Positions 1-5,258 of a stretch of 10,546 nucleotides of DNA are shown one piece after another. The notes beneath the pieces were generated by a model, which ran no database searches, was not told where the DNA came from, and saw only the letters and a program-made list of their open reading frames with translations. The stretch covers positions 1 to 10,546 of the forward strand of contig JBFGZQ010000038.1 in the NCBI GenBank assembly GCA_041586735.1, read 5' to 3'. The first letter of the stretch is position 1; every line of letters starts with the position of its first letter. The position numbers were made by a program, and so were the translations under genes. Source of the DNA: Motiliproteus sp041586735. Lineage in GTDB: Bacteria; Pseudomonadota; Gammaproteobacteria; Pseudomonadales; Balneatricaceae.

Positions 1-68
1 CCGCCTTAAACAATAAGCGACTAAGGCAATATTGCTTGGTCACACCTAATGATCTCGCGGTGTCATGA
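1..68 (+). CDS. C-terminal tail of group II intron reverse transcriptase/maturase (partial)
   Basis: The third forward frame reads ALNNKRLRQYCLVTPNDLAVS and stops at TGA 66-68. Class C intron-encoded proteins usually end in a similar way (an AL(T/N)N..L...G..S..DLW stretch), and the stop lies about 20 bases before domain V, where such ORFs normally end. Only about 21 codons are visible, so this rests on position plus weak similarity. The catalytic reverse-transcriptase domains would be upstream of the window and cannot be assessed. Confidence 0.5.
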   Translation, partial: ALNNKRLRQYCLVTPNDLAVS

Positions 69-90
69 GTGATAAGTGGCACCGGGTTCA

Positions 91-124
91 ACCGCCGGAT
101 GCGGAAAACCGCATGTCCGGTGGT
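91..124 (+). ncRNA. Group II intron domain V
   Basis: A 34-base hairpin. The outer arm CCGCCGGA (92-99) pairs with TCCGGTGG (116-123), a two-base TG bulge follows on the 3' side, and the inner stem TGCGG/CCGCA closes an AAAA loop. The catalytic triad position holds CGC, as in class C introns, rather than the AGC of most other classes. Flanks GTTCA and TGTGGGAGG agree with class C introns. Confidence 0.9.
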
Positions 125-133
125 GTGGGAGGG

Positions 134-141
134 GTAACGGG
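134..141 (+). repeat. Target-site duplication, left copy (GTAACGGG)
   Basis: An eight-base direct repeat abutting the IS, identical to 1449-1456. Removing the IS and one copy restores the domain VI stem of the group II intron, which independently supports these boundaries. Confidence 0.9.
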
Positions 142-170
142 GGGACTGTAGATAAAACTGTGTAACTGCC
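142..170 (+). repeat. Left terminal inverted repeat of the IS256-family element
   Basis: It starts GGGACTGTAG and ends CTGTGTAACTGCC. It matches the reverse complement of the right end at 24 of 29 positions; mismatches are at repeat positions 2, 4, 10, 15 and 16. It starts directly after the target-site copy at 134-141. Confidence 0.9.
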
Positions 171-206
171 TATCATCATTGCCAGTAATGGCTAAGGATA
201 GGCAGC

Positions 207-1415
207 ATGAACAAAGAACAACTCGAAGCCTTCGCTCGCGAAGCAGCAAAAACCATCAAAACCGAAAGTGACCTCAATGACTTCCGTCGGATGCTCACCA
301 AAGTCACCATCGAGACAGCGCTGAATGCGGAGCTGGACGATCATCTCGGCTACGATAAGCACCAGCCCTCATCAACGGATAATAGCCGTAACGGATACTC
401 TCGCAAGACGCTTAAGACCGAAGATGGCCAGTTTGAACTGAACAGTCCGCGTGACCGTGACGGCAGCTTTGAACCGAAGCTGGTCAAGAAGCAGCAGACC
501 CGCTTTACCTCGATGGATGACAAGATCCTGAGTCTCTATGCCAAGGGCATGACGACGCGTGAGATCGTGGCCACCTTCTATGAGATGTACGGTGCCGATG
601 TCTCTCCTAGCCTGATTTCTAAGGTTACCGATGCGGTGATTGAGCAAGTCGTAGAGTGGCAGTCTCGGCCCTTAGATAGCGTCTATCCGATCGTTTATCT
701 GGACTGTCTGGTCGTCAAAATCCGCCAGGACAAGCAGGTCATCAATAAGGCCGTCTATCTCGCCCTGGGCGTCAATATGGAGGGCCACAAAGAGCTGCTG
801 GGAATGTGGTTATCAGAAAACGAAGGGGCCAAGTTCTGGCTTAACGTGCTGACCGAGCTTCAGAACCGTGGCGTTAAAGATATATTAATCGCCTGCGTCG
901 ATGGCCTGAAAGGCTTTCCCGACGCGATCAACGCCGCGTTTCCAGATGCCCAGATCCAACTATGCATCGTACATATGGTGCGTAACTCGATGAAGTACGT
1001 GCCCTGGAAGGACTACAAAGCTGTGGCTGCTGATCTCAAGCGGATCTATCAGTCTGCTACCGAAGAAGAGGCCCTGCAGGCGCTGGGTCAATTTTCCGAA
1101 CGCTGGGATGATAAATACCCGCAAATCAGCCGCTCCTGGCGTGCCCATTGGGAAAACCTGAACACGCTGTTTAAGTACCCTCAGGATATTCGCAAGGCCA
1201 TCTACACCACCAATGCCATCGAGTCATTGAACAGCGTGATTCGTAAAGCGATCAAAAAGCGCAAACTATTCCCGACTGACGACTCTGCCAAGAAAGTCGT
1301 GTACCTGGCGATCATGGATGCGTCGAAAAAATGGACGATGCCGATCAGAAATTGGAAAGCGGCCTTGAACCGATTTATCATTGAGTTCGAAGACCGCTTG
1401 GCGGATTACATCTAA
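207..1415 (+). CDS. IS256-family (Mutator-type) DDE transposase
   Basis: A 402-residue protein, the usual full length for IS256-family transposases. The N-terminal third carries the family's DNA-binding part (LNDFRRMLTKVTIETALNAELDDHLGY). The RNase H-like DDE core has D166 in YLDCLVVKIR, D232 in CVDGLKGFPDAI with the following QLCIVHMVRN, and E339 in TTNAIESLNSVIRK, all in family signature contexts. The ATG at 207 is preceded by AAGGA eight bases upstream. No frameshift or stop is seen, so the gene looks functional. Its product would cut and join DNA at the two 29-bp ends. It is the only gene of the element. Confidence 0.96.
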   Translation: MNKEQLEAFAREAAKTIKTESDLNDFRRMLTKVTIETALNAELDDHLGYDKHQPSSTDNSRNGYSRKTLKTEDGQFELNSPRDRDGSFEPKLVKKQQTRFTSMDDKILSLYAKGMTTREIVATFYEMYGADVSPSLISKVTDAVIEQVVEWQSRPLDSVYPIVYLDCLVVKIRQDKQVINKAVYLALGVNMEGHKELLGMWLSENEGAKFWLNVLTELQNRGVKDILIACVDGLKGFPDAINAAFPDAQIQLCIVHMVRNSMKYVPWKDYKAVAADLKRIYQSATEEEALQALGQFSERWDDKYPQISRSWRAHWENLNTLFKYPQDIRKAIYTTNAIESLNSVIRKAIKKRKLFPTDDSAKKVVYLAIMDASKKWTMPIRNWKAALNRFIIEFEDRLADYI

Positions 1416-1419
1416 CCCC

Positions 1420-1448
1420 GGCAGTTACACAGAATTATTTACAGGCTC
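1420..1448 (-). repeat. Right terminal inverted repeat of the IS256-family element
   Basis: It begins five bases after the transposase stop codon. Read on the minus strand it starts GAGCCTGTAA and ends CTGTGTAACTGCC. The second target-site copy GTAACGGG follows at 1449-1456. Confidence 0.9.
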
Positions 1449-1456
1449 GTAACGGG
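1449..1456 (+). repeat. Target-site duplication, right copy (GTAACGGG)
   Basis: Identical to 134-141 and directly adjacent to the right inverted repeat of the IS. Confidence 0.9.
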
Positions 1457-1481
1457 CGCAATCCTGTTACCTCCACCCGAT

Positions 1482-1555
1482 CAGGGTATTATCTATTCAG
1501 GCAGCTAGCTTCTGCTGAATAGCGGCACCCCATAAAAACCGATTAAGGCTATCCA
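1482..1555. other. 3' exon of the group II intron and short spacer with a stem-loop
   Basis: The 3' exon starts CAGGGTATTATC, which resembles the tail of the intergenic palindromes elsewhere in the window (CCCACAGGTTATTATC at 6145-6160). A hairpin follows, CTATTCAG-GCAG (1493-1504) against CTGC-TGAATAG (1512-1522) with one bulge. It lies between the plus-strand intron/IS and the end of minus-strand vapC and could end transcription from either side, but no T-run follows it on either strand. Confidence 0.5.
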
Positions 1556-1954
1556 TCAAACCCAGTCTTCGACACGCAAACCCGCTACACGCTCGAACTC
1601 TTTGGAGTTATTGGTGACGACAATTAAGCCCTGGGAACGGGCGTGGCCGGCAATCATCTGATCGTATGGCCCAATAGGTGTGCCTCGGCTGGCCAATTCT
1701 GCTCTGATTTGGCCAGTATGGATCGCCGCGCTATCCTCATAAGGCAAGATATCCATCCTAGCAGCAAAACCTTCAAGATTACGCAGATTATGCTCAGGTT
1801 TAGAAGAGCGCTCCGCACCATAAACCAGTTCCATATAAGTAACGCTGGAGATACACATTTGGCCGTAGTGCGTTGTAAACGCCTCGCGAACGGCCTGCGG
1901 CTTGTTCTTCATCGTGAAGATGACGATATTGGTATCCAGCATATACTTGAGCAT
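1556..1954 (-). CDS. vapC: VapC-type PIN-domain ribonuclease toxin
   Basis: A 132-residue PIN-domain toxin of the VapC/MvpA group, whose well-studied enterobacterial members cleave initiator tRNA in the anticodon stem-loop. Visible catalytic features are D7 in MLDTNIV, E42 in TYMELVYG and D98 in PIGPYDQMIAGHA. They are followed by the C-terminal VVTNNSKEFERV..LRVEDW block typical of this group, where TNN occupies the site of a fourth acidic residue in some relatives. Length is normal and the frame is open. Its ATG overlaps the vapB stop by one base (TGATG), so translation is probably coupled to the antitoxin. The target tRNA is inferred from the family, not shown by the sequence. A true, intact toxin gene is very likely. 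Confidence 0.93.
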   Translation of the reverse strand: MLKYMLDTNIVIFTMKNKPQAVREAFTTHYGQMCISSVTYMELVYGAERSSKPEHNLRNLEGFAARMDILPYEDSAAIHTGQIRAELASRGTPIGPYDQMIAGHARSQGLIVVTNNSKEFERVAGLRVEDWV

Positions 1955-2184
1955 CAGAGACTTTCCCGCTCCTGATCTTCCGGCTGATCACGCTGGGCCA
2001 TAAAGTCTTCGGTGACGCCTTCTCCATCGAACCAGCTATCCCAGCCCTCGCCCTCAGGCACAACCAGTCGGGCACGGCCTAATGGGATAATATTGACTCG
2101 CTTCACTGACGCAGGCATAGCTACTGGCTTTGGGAACCGTACAGCCTGTGAGGTATTGCTTTTAAAAATCGATGCGCTTTCCAT
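1954..2184 (-). CDS. vapB: VapB-type AbrB/MazE-fold antitoxin
   Basis: A 76-residue antitoxin. The N-terminal swapped-hairpin DNA-binding domain reads SIFKSNTSQAVRFPKPVAMPASVKRVNIIPLG, a close match to the VapB pattern of K.(G/N)xSQAVRLPK. The C-terminal acidic half (SWFDGEGVTEDFMAQRDQ) is the part that normally wraps round VapC. A TTG nine bases upstream is in frame, but I prefer the ATG at 2184, which has the GAGG-containing stretch GAGGATTGGGGCAG upstream and lies about 28 bases after the predicted transcription start. It forms an operon with vapC (one-base overlap) and should repress its own promoter through the inverted repeats at 2199-2257. Confidence 0.9.
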   Translation of the reverse strand: MESASIFKSNTSQAVRFPKPVAMPASVKRVNIIPLGRARLVVPEGEGWDSWFDGEGVTEDFMAQRDQPEDQERESL

Positions 2185-2198
2185 CTGCCCCAATCCTC

Positions 2199-2257
2199 GG
2201 ATATACGTTTTGTATACCCATTATAGAATCGAGCCTGTATATGTCAACGGTATATCC
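2199..2257. promoter_or_regulatory. Nested inverted repeats, probable VapBC operator
   Basis: An outer perfect inverted repeat GGATATAC (2199-2206) / GTATATCC (2250-2257) brackets the whole promoter. An inner one, TATAC-GTTTT-GTATA (2202-2216), lies just downstream of the -10 box at the likely start site. TATAC-like half-sites recur through the promoter. This is the usual layout for autoregulation by VapB or VapBC; binding is inferred. Confidence 0.7.
2220..2247 (-). promoter_or_regulatory. Consensus sigma70 promoter of vapBC
   Basis: Read on the minus strand, a perfect TTGACA (2247-2242) is followed by 16 bases and a perfect TATAAT (2225-2220). The predicted start near 2213 gives a leader of about 28 bases to the vapB ATG. 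Such a strong promoter is expected for an operon held down by its own antitoxin. Confidence 0.85.
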
Positions 2258-2515
2258 AAAAACCCTTTACAGCAATCTGCCTATCCACCTTTCTATGGCA
2301 GGATAGCTGTCGCCTTCTGCGAAGTCGCAGACCCGTAGACATTTATATTGACGTTGGCAGCGGCGTACTCGCCACTAATTCAGCACCTGCTTTCCATGAT
2401 CTACTCCGACACACCGATACCCTCCTCTCTATGCCGAGAAATCAGTGATGACGACCAGAATTAAGGTTGCTAGGATAGGGTACGGGTGCTCCGTTAACCA
2501 CCGAGGGGAGATTAA
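2258..2515. other. Intergenic region between vapBC and the DUF4160 gene
   Basis: No credible gene is seen. It holds two small inverted repeats: CTATCC (2281-2286) / GGATAG (2301-2306), and CTGCGA-AG-TCGCAG (2317-2330). The latter could end the divergent transcript or mark a regulatory site. No convincing -35/-10 pair is visible for the downstream plus-strand genes. Confidence 0.4.
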
Positions 2516-2746
2516 GTGCCAACCCTACTGAATGCAAAAGGGTTCAAGTTCTTTTTCTATGCCAATGAACATCCACCAGCTCATACACATGTGGTGAAGG
2601 CTGATGGATGGGCCAAAATCGAGATTGAAACCTGCATGGTGGTGTATTCATCGCTCAAAAATCAGGAACTCAAGGTGTGTCTGGAGTTATTGCACTTGCA
2701 TAGGCAGCAATTTTTGGAGGTTTGGAATGACTGGTTTGGCAGGTAA
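2516..2746 (+). CDS. DUF4160 domain protein
   Basis: A 76-residue protein that is almost entirely a DUF4160 domain. The diagnostic motif is YANEHPPAHTHV (residues 15-26, with H19, H23 and H25), followed by a strand that ends in a helical LKVCLELLHLHRQQFLEVWNDWF. I start it at GTG 2516 because a strong Shine-Dalgarno (GAGGGGAG, 2503-2510) sits five bases upstream and the family normally begins MPTL or MPTI. The biochemical function is unknown. Genes of this family are very often next to a DUF2442 gene, as here, and the pair behaves in genomes like a small two-gene module, perhaps toxin-antitoxin; that role is inference. The stop overlaps the start of the DUF2442 gene by 20 bases. Confidence 0.88.
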   Translation: MPTLLNAKGFKFFFYANEHPPAHTHVVKADGWAKIEIETCMVVYSSLKNQELKVCLELLHLHRQQFLEVWNDWFGR

Positions 2747-2966
2747 AGAGGTACATTTTGACGACCACTACCTTCATGTCGAGCTGAATGATGGCCGGCG
2801 TATTTCAACCCCACTCAGCTGGTACCCTGAGCTTGAGCAAACCTCTGTCAAGGCGCTCCGTCACTACCGTTTTATTTGCGATGCGACGGGTATTGAGTGG
2901 CCAGATATCGATTACCACCTGAGTATTGCGGCCATGCTGGAAATACCTTCCCAGCAGGTGGCCTGA
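2727..2966 (+). CDS. DUF2442 domain protein
   Basis: A 79-residue protein matching DUF2442: an N-terminal beta part (VHFDDHYLHVELNDGRRISTPLSWYPEL, residues 9-36) and the C-terminal signature IEWPDIDYHLSIAAML (residues 56-71). The open frame extends further upstream, but ATG 2727 is clearly the start: GGAGG (2716-2720) lies six bases before it, and translation from there gives only the domain. It overlaps the DUF4160 gene by 20 bases, so the two are co-transcribed and probably translationally coupled. Function is unknown. The usual proposal for this pair, a stress or toxin-antitoxin-like module, is unproven. Confidence 0.88.
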   Translation: MTGLAGKEVHFDDHYLHVELNDGRRISTPLSWYPELEQTSVKALRHYRFICDATGIEWPDIDYHLSIAAMLEIPSQQVA

Positions 2967-3106
2967 GATCACAGCAGTGGTGACTTAGGTATAAGGGGCT
3001 AAGGAGAAAGGGGGGCAGGGTGTTGGGCTTGTGAGTCGGATTGTAACCCAACGTTGGCAGCAAGCTTGGATCGGGCTTTAGCCCAACCCACAGGGCTAGC
3101 TGAGAT
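2967..3106. repeat. Convergent intergenic region with palindromic repeat and hairpin
   Basis: It lies between the convergent DUF2442 and cysNC genes. GTTGGGCT (3022-3029) is a perfect inverted repeat of AGCCCAAC (3080-3087), giving a long hairpin that could stop transcription from both sides. The right arm belongs to a copy of the window-wide palindrome: TCGGGCTTTAGCCC followed by AACCCACAGGG (3071-3094). Confidence 0.7.
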
Positions 3107-4906
3107 CTAGATATAGCCTCGCGCTTTAATCATCTCTAACACCTTATCGGCGGCCTCATCGGCGCTCATCGCGGTGGTATCGAGCACGCATTCAGGCGCT
3201 TCGGGCACCTCATAGGGGGAGTCGATACCGGTGAAATTTTTCAGCTCGCCTTTGCGGGCTTTTTTATACAGGCCCTTCACATCGCGCTGTTCGGCGATAT
3301 CCAATGGTGTGTCGACATAAACCTCACAAAACTCGCCCTCTTCCAGCAGCCGGCGCGCCATATCCCGCTCGGCCCTAAACGGCGAGATAAAGGCGCTGAT
3401 GACGATCAGTCCGGCATCGACCATCAGATGCGCCACTTCGGCAATGCGGCGGATATTCTCCACCCGATCGGCATCGGTGAAGCCCAGGTCTTTATTCAGC
3501 CCGTGACGAACGTTGTCACCATCGAGCAGATAGGTATGCCGCCCCAGCGCGAACAATTTTTTCTCGACCAGGTTGGCGATGGTCGACTTTCCTGAGCCCG
3601 ACAGTCCGGTCAACCAGAGCACACAGGGCTTCTGGTGTTTCATCTGCTGGCGTGCCTGCTTGTCGACGTCCAGATGCTGGACGGTGATGTTCTGGCTGCG
3701 ACGCAGGGCAAAGTTGATCAGCCCGGCACCGATGCGGGTGTTGGTCATCCGGTCGATGAGGATAAAGCTGCCGGTGTCGCGATTATCCTGATAGGCATCA
3801 AAAGCGATGTTCTGGTCCAGACTTAGAGTGCAGACCCCGATACCGTTCAGCGCCAGATGCTTGGCCGCCATATGCTCGAGGGTATTGACGTTCACCTGAT
3901 ACTTAATATCGGTGACCGTCGCCGGGACGGTACGGGTACCGATCTTCATCAGGTAGCTGCGACCGGGCAGCAGCGGCTCGTCGTGCATCCATATCAATGT
4001 GGTTTCAAACTGCCTGCCAACCGAGGCGGGAGCCGAGGCCGCCATCAACAGATCACCGCGAGAGATATCGATCTCATCCTCCATCGTCAGGGTGATCGAC
4101 TGTCCGGCGACCGCCTGTTGCAGATCACCGCCGTCGGCGACGATCCGCGCCACCCGACTCTCCTTGCCACTCGGCAGCACCCGAATCTTATCGCCAGGCT
4201 TAACCCTGCCACTGGCCAGATATCCTGAGAACCCTCGAAAATCCAGATTCGGACGGTTGACCCACTGCACCGCCATCCGCATCGGCAGCTTTTGCAGGTG
4301 TTCGTCATCGACCTCGACCGTTTCCAGATAACCCATCAGCGTGGGGCCAGAGTACCAGGGGGTCTCGACACTAGGCTCGGTGATGTTATCACCTGTAAAC
4401 GCCGACAACGGGATAAAGGTGACCTCCTCTAGTCCGATCTGCTTGGCATACTGTCGATAATCATCGACGATCTGCTGATAGATCTTCTCGGAGTAACCCA
4501 CCAGATCCATCTTGTTGATCGCCACTACCAGGTGACGAATCCCCAGCAGCGAGACCAGATAGCTGTGGCGCCGGGCCTGGGTGAGGATTCCCTTACGCGC
4601 ATCGACCATCAGAATGGCGGCATCGGCGGTGGAGGCTCCGGTGACTATGTCGCGGGTATACTGCTCGTGACCCGGGGTATTGGCGACGATAAACTTGCGT
4701 TTATCGGTGGAGAAAAACCGGTAGCCGACATCGATGCTGATCCCCTGCTCGCATTCGGCGGCCAGGCCATCGACCAACCGGCCGATCAGGGTGCTTTTGC
4801 CGTCGTCGACGCTGCCACAGGTGATAAACCGCAGCAGGCTTTTACCTTCGTGCTGCTTCAGGTACTGATCGATATCGGTGCTGCTTAAATCCGCGACCTG
4901 TGCCAT
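3107..4906 (-). CDS. cysNC: CysN-CysC fusion (ATP sulfurylase GTPase subunit/APS kinase) with damaged GTPase domain
   Basis: A 599-residue fusion; intact homologues are roughly 630-640. CysN, with CysD, makes APS from sulfate and ATP; CysC phosphorylates APS to PAPS. In the GTPase half, G1 is GSVDDGKST (31-39) and G4 is NKMD (131-134). After L44 the protein jumps straight to VDGLAA, missing about 34 residues that family members carry there (helix and loop before switch I). The usual EREQGIT is ECEQGIS (51-57) and the G3 motif DTPG is NTPG (N76, codon AAT). The APS kinase half (about 427-599) looks intact: GLSGSGKST (434-442), DGDNVRHGL, FISPFRAERD, and DVKGLYKKARKGELKNFTG. AGGAGG lies ten bases before the ATG. 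No cysD precedes it, only a stump. I infer that APS kinase activity may survive while GTP-driven ATP sulfurylase activity is doubtful; a sequencing or assembly error could not easily explain all these changes together. Confidence 0.93.
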   Translation of the reverse strand: MAQVADLSSTDIDQYLKQHEGKSLLRFITCGSVDDGKSTLIGRLVDGLAAECEQGISIDVGYRFFSTDKRKFIVANTPGHEQYTRDIVTGASTADAAILMVDARKGILTQARRHSYLVSLLGIRHLVVAINKMDLVGYSEKIYQQIVDDYRQYAKQIGLEEVTFIPLSAFTGDNITEPSVETPWYSGPTLMGYLETVEVDDEHLQKLPMRMAVQWVNRPNLDFRGFSGYLASGRVKPGDKIRVLPSGKESRVARIVADGGDLQQAVAGQSITLTMEDEIDISRGDLLMAASAPASVGRQFETTLIWMHDEPLLPGRSYLMKIGTRTVPATVTDIKYQVNVNTLEHMAAKHLALNGIGVCTLSLDQNIAFDAYQDNRDTGSFILIDRMTNTRIGAGLINFALRRSQNITVQHLDVDKQARQQMKHQKPCVLWLTGLSGSGKSTIANLVEKKLFALGRHTYLLDGDNVRHGLNKDLGFTDADRVENIRRIAEVAHLMVDAGLIVISAFISPFRAERDMARRLLEEGEFCEVYVDTPLDIAEQRDVKGLYKKARKGELKNFTGIDSPYEVPEAPECVLDTTAMSADEAADKVLEMIKARGYI

Positions 4907-4938
4907 TAGAAATACCCCTCCTGCTTGCTCTTCTACAT
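4906..4938 (-). pseudogene. cysD: cysD remnant: last ten codons only
   Basis: Directly upstream of cysNC the minus strand reads ATG-TAG-AAG-AGC-AAG-CAG-GAG-GGG-TAT-TTC-TAA, that is M*KSKQEGYF*. CysD proteins (sulfate adenylyltransferase subunit 2) normally end in a close relative of MEKKKQEGYF. The stump differs by Glu-to-stop and Lys-to-Ser. Its TAA overlaps the cysN ATG by one base, as in intact cysDN operons. Nothing CysD-like is readable further upstream, so the rest of the gene was deleted. The stump contains the AGGAGG that serves cysNC, which may be why it persists. Confidence 0.75.
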
Positions 4939-4939
4939 C

Positions 4940-4977
4940 AGTTGAGAGCCTAGGTGTTTATGTCTAGTATCTCAACT
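4940..4977. repeat. 38-bp interrupted palindrome beside the cysD stump
   Basis: AGTTGAGA-gc-CTAG (4940-4953) is an inverted repeat of CTAG-ta-TCTCAACT (4964-4977) around the ten-base centre GTGTTTATGT. Twelve of 14 arm positions pair. It starts two bases from the end of the cysD remnant, so it may be a regulatory site for cysNC, a hairpin, or a scar of the event that removed cysD. TTGAGA-N17-TAGTAT inside it resembles a weak sigma70 promoter on the plus strand. Confidence 0.6.
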
Positions 4978-4981
4978 CAAG

Positions 4982-4997
4982 CATTAAATATTTAATG
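4982..4997. repeat. Perfect 16-bp AT-rich palindrome
   Basis: CATTAAATATTTAATG is identical to its own reverse complement. It lies in the divergent gap between cysNC and cysQ, four bases from the interrupted palindrome. The symmetry fits a dimeric-regulator site, but no known regulator motif is recognised. Confidence 0.5.
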
Positions 4998-5258
4998 TCG
5001 AGACAGCAAACCCACTGGCAGCGCTAGGCAGCCGCAAACCGCTGTTACTATAAATAGGAAGCCGTTTCAATGCAGTATCTTATACACGACCGCCATACAG
5101 CTTGAGGCCTATCGGCCCCTGGGACTCATCGCCAAGACCTGAACTTGTGTACGTTACCACCCGAGTATCCGTGACTCGAGCTTTCGCCCCTGCTTTCAGA
5201 TCGCTACCCTCTCGGCATGCCCTGATCTGGCATTTTTAATTTTCACTTGGAGCTTTTT
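4998..5258. other. Rest of the cysNC-cysQ divergent gap
   Basis: No gene or repeat is recognised. An AT-rich TACTATAAATAGG at 5047-5059 could be a -10 region but has no clear -35 partner. The stretch shows no open frame resembling CysD on the minus strand. Confidence 0.35.

Larger units (their letters stand above)
142..1448 (+). mobile_element. Complete IS256-family insertion sequence
   Basis: The element is 1307 bp with one transposase gene. Terminal inverted repeats of 29 bp lie at 142-170 and 1420-1448, with 24 of 29 positions matching; the inner 13 bases (CTGTGTAACTGCC) are identical. It is flanked by an 8-bp direct repeat GTAACGGG at 134-141 and 1449-1456, the size expected for IS256-family target duplication. 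Intact ends, target duplication and a full-length transposase point to a fairly recent insertion. It landed in the terminal loop side of domain VI of the surrounding group II intron. Confidence 0.93.
1..1481 (+). mobile_element. 3' part of a class C (IIC) group II intron, interrupted by an IS
   Basis: The 5' part lies outside the window. Visible parts are a short reverse-transcriptase tail (1-68), domain V (91-124), and domain VI split by the IS at 142-1448. With the IS and one target-site copy removed, domain VI reads GGGAGGGGTAAC, a short loop, then GTTACCTCCACCCGAT, so GGTAAC pairs with GTTACC. A likely branch-point A at 1475 lies seven bases from the 3' end CGAT (1478-1481), the same spacing as in the Oceanobacillus iheyensis IIC intron as I recall it. 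The 3' exon starts CAGGG at 1482. Class C is inferred from the CGC triad and from the GAACCGCC..GGTGGTGTG context around domain V, which is typical of that class. Splicing is probably impaired by 1.3 kb of inserted DNA in the domain VI loop, but the catalytic domain V is intact. Confidence 0.85.

Noticed and set aside
1493..1522. Rho-independent terminator
   Set aside because: A good hairpin, but no T-run on either strand; kept only as a stem-loop note.
1643..1975. 110-codon plus-strand open frame opposite vapC
   Set aside because: Shadow of the PIN-domain gene; no recognisable domain.
2258..2515. Integron attC site, considered because class C introns and toxin-antitoxin cassettes often occur in integrons
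   Set aside because: No pair of GTTRRRY and RYYYAAC core sites with the expected symmetric arms was found around vapBC or the DUF4160 pair.
3573..4888. Several plus-strand open frames of 60-123 codons opposite cysNC
   Set aside because: They are antisense to a clearly recognised protein, lack ribosome sites and known domains, and follow from the high-GC codon pattern.
4940..5246. Further cysD coding sequence upstream of the stump
   Set aside because: I read back in all minus-strand frames near the stump and found only HKHLGSQL-type sequence with no CysD motifs (no SGGKDS-like PP-loop), so only the last ten codons are claimed.
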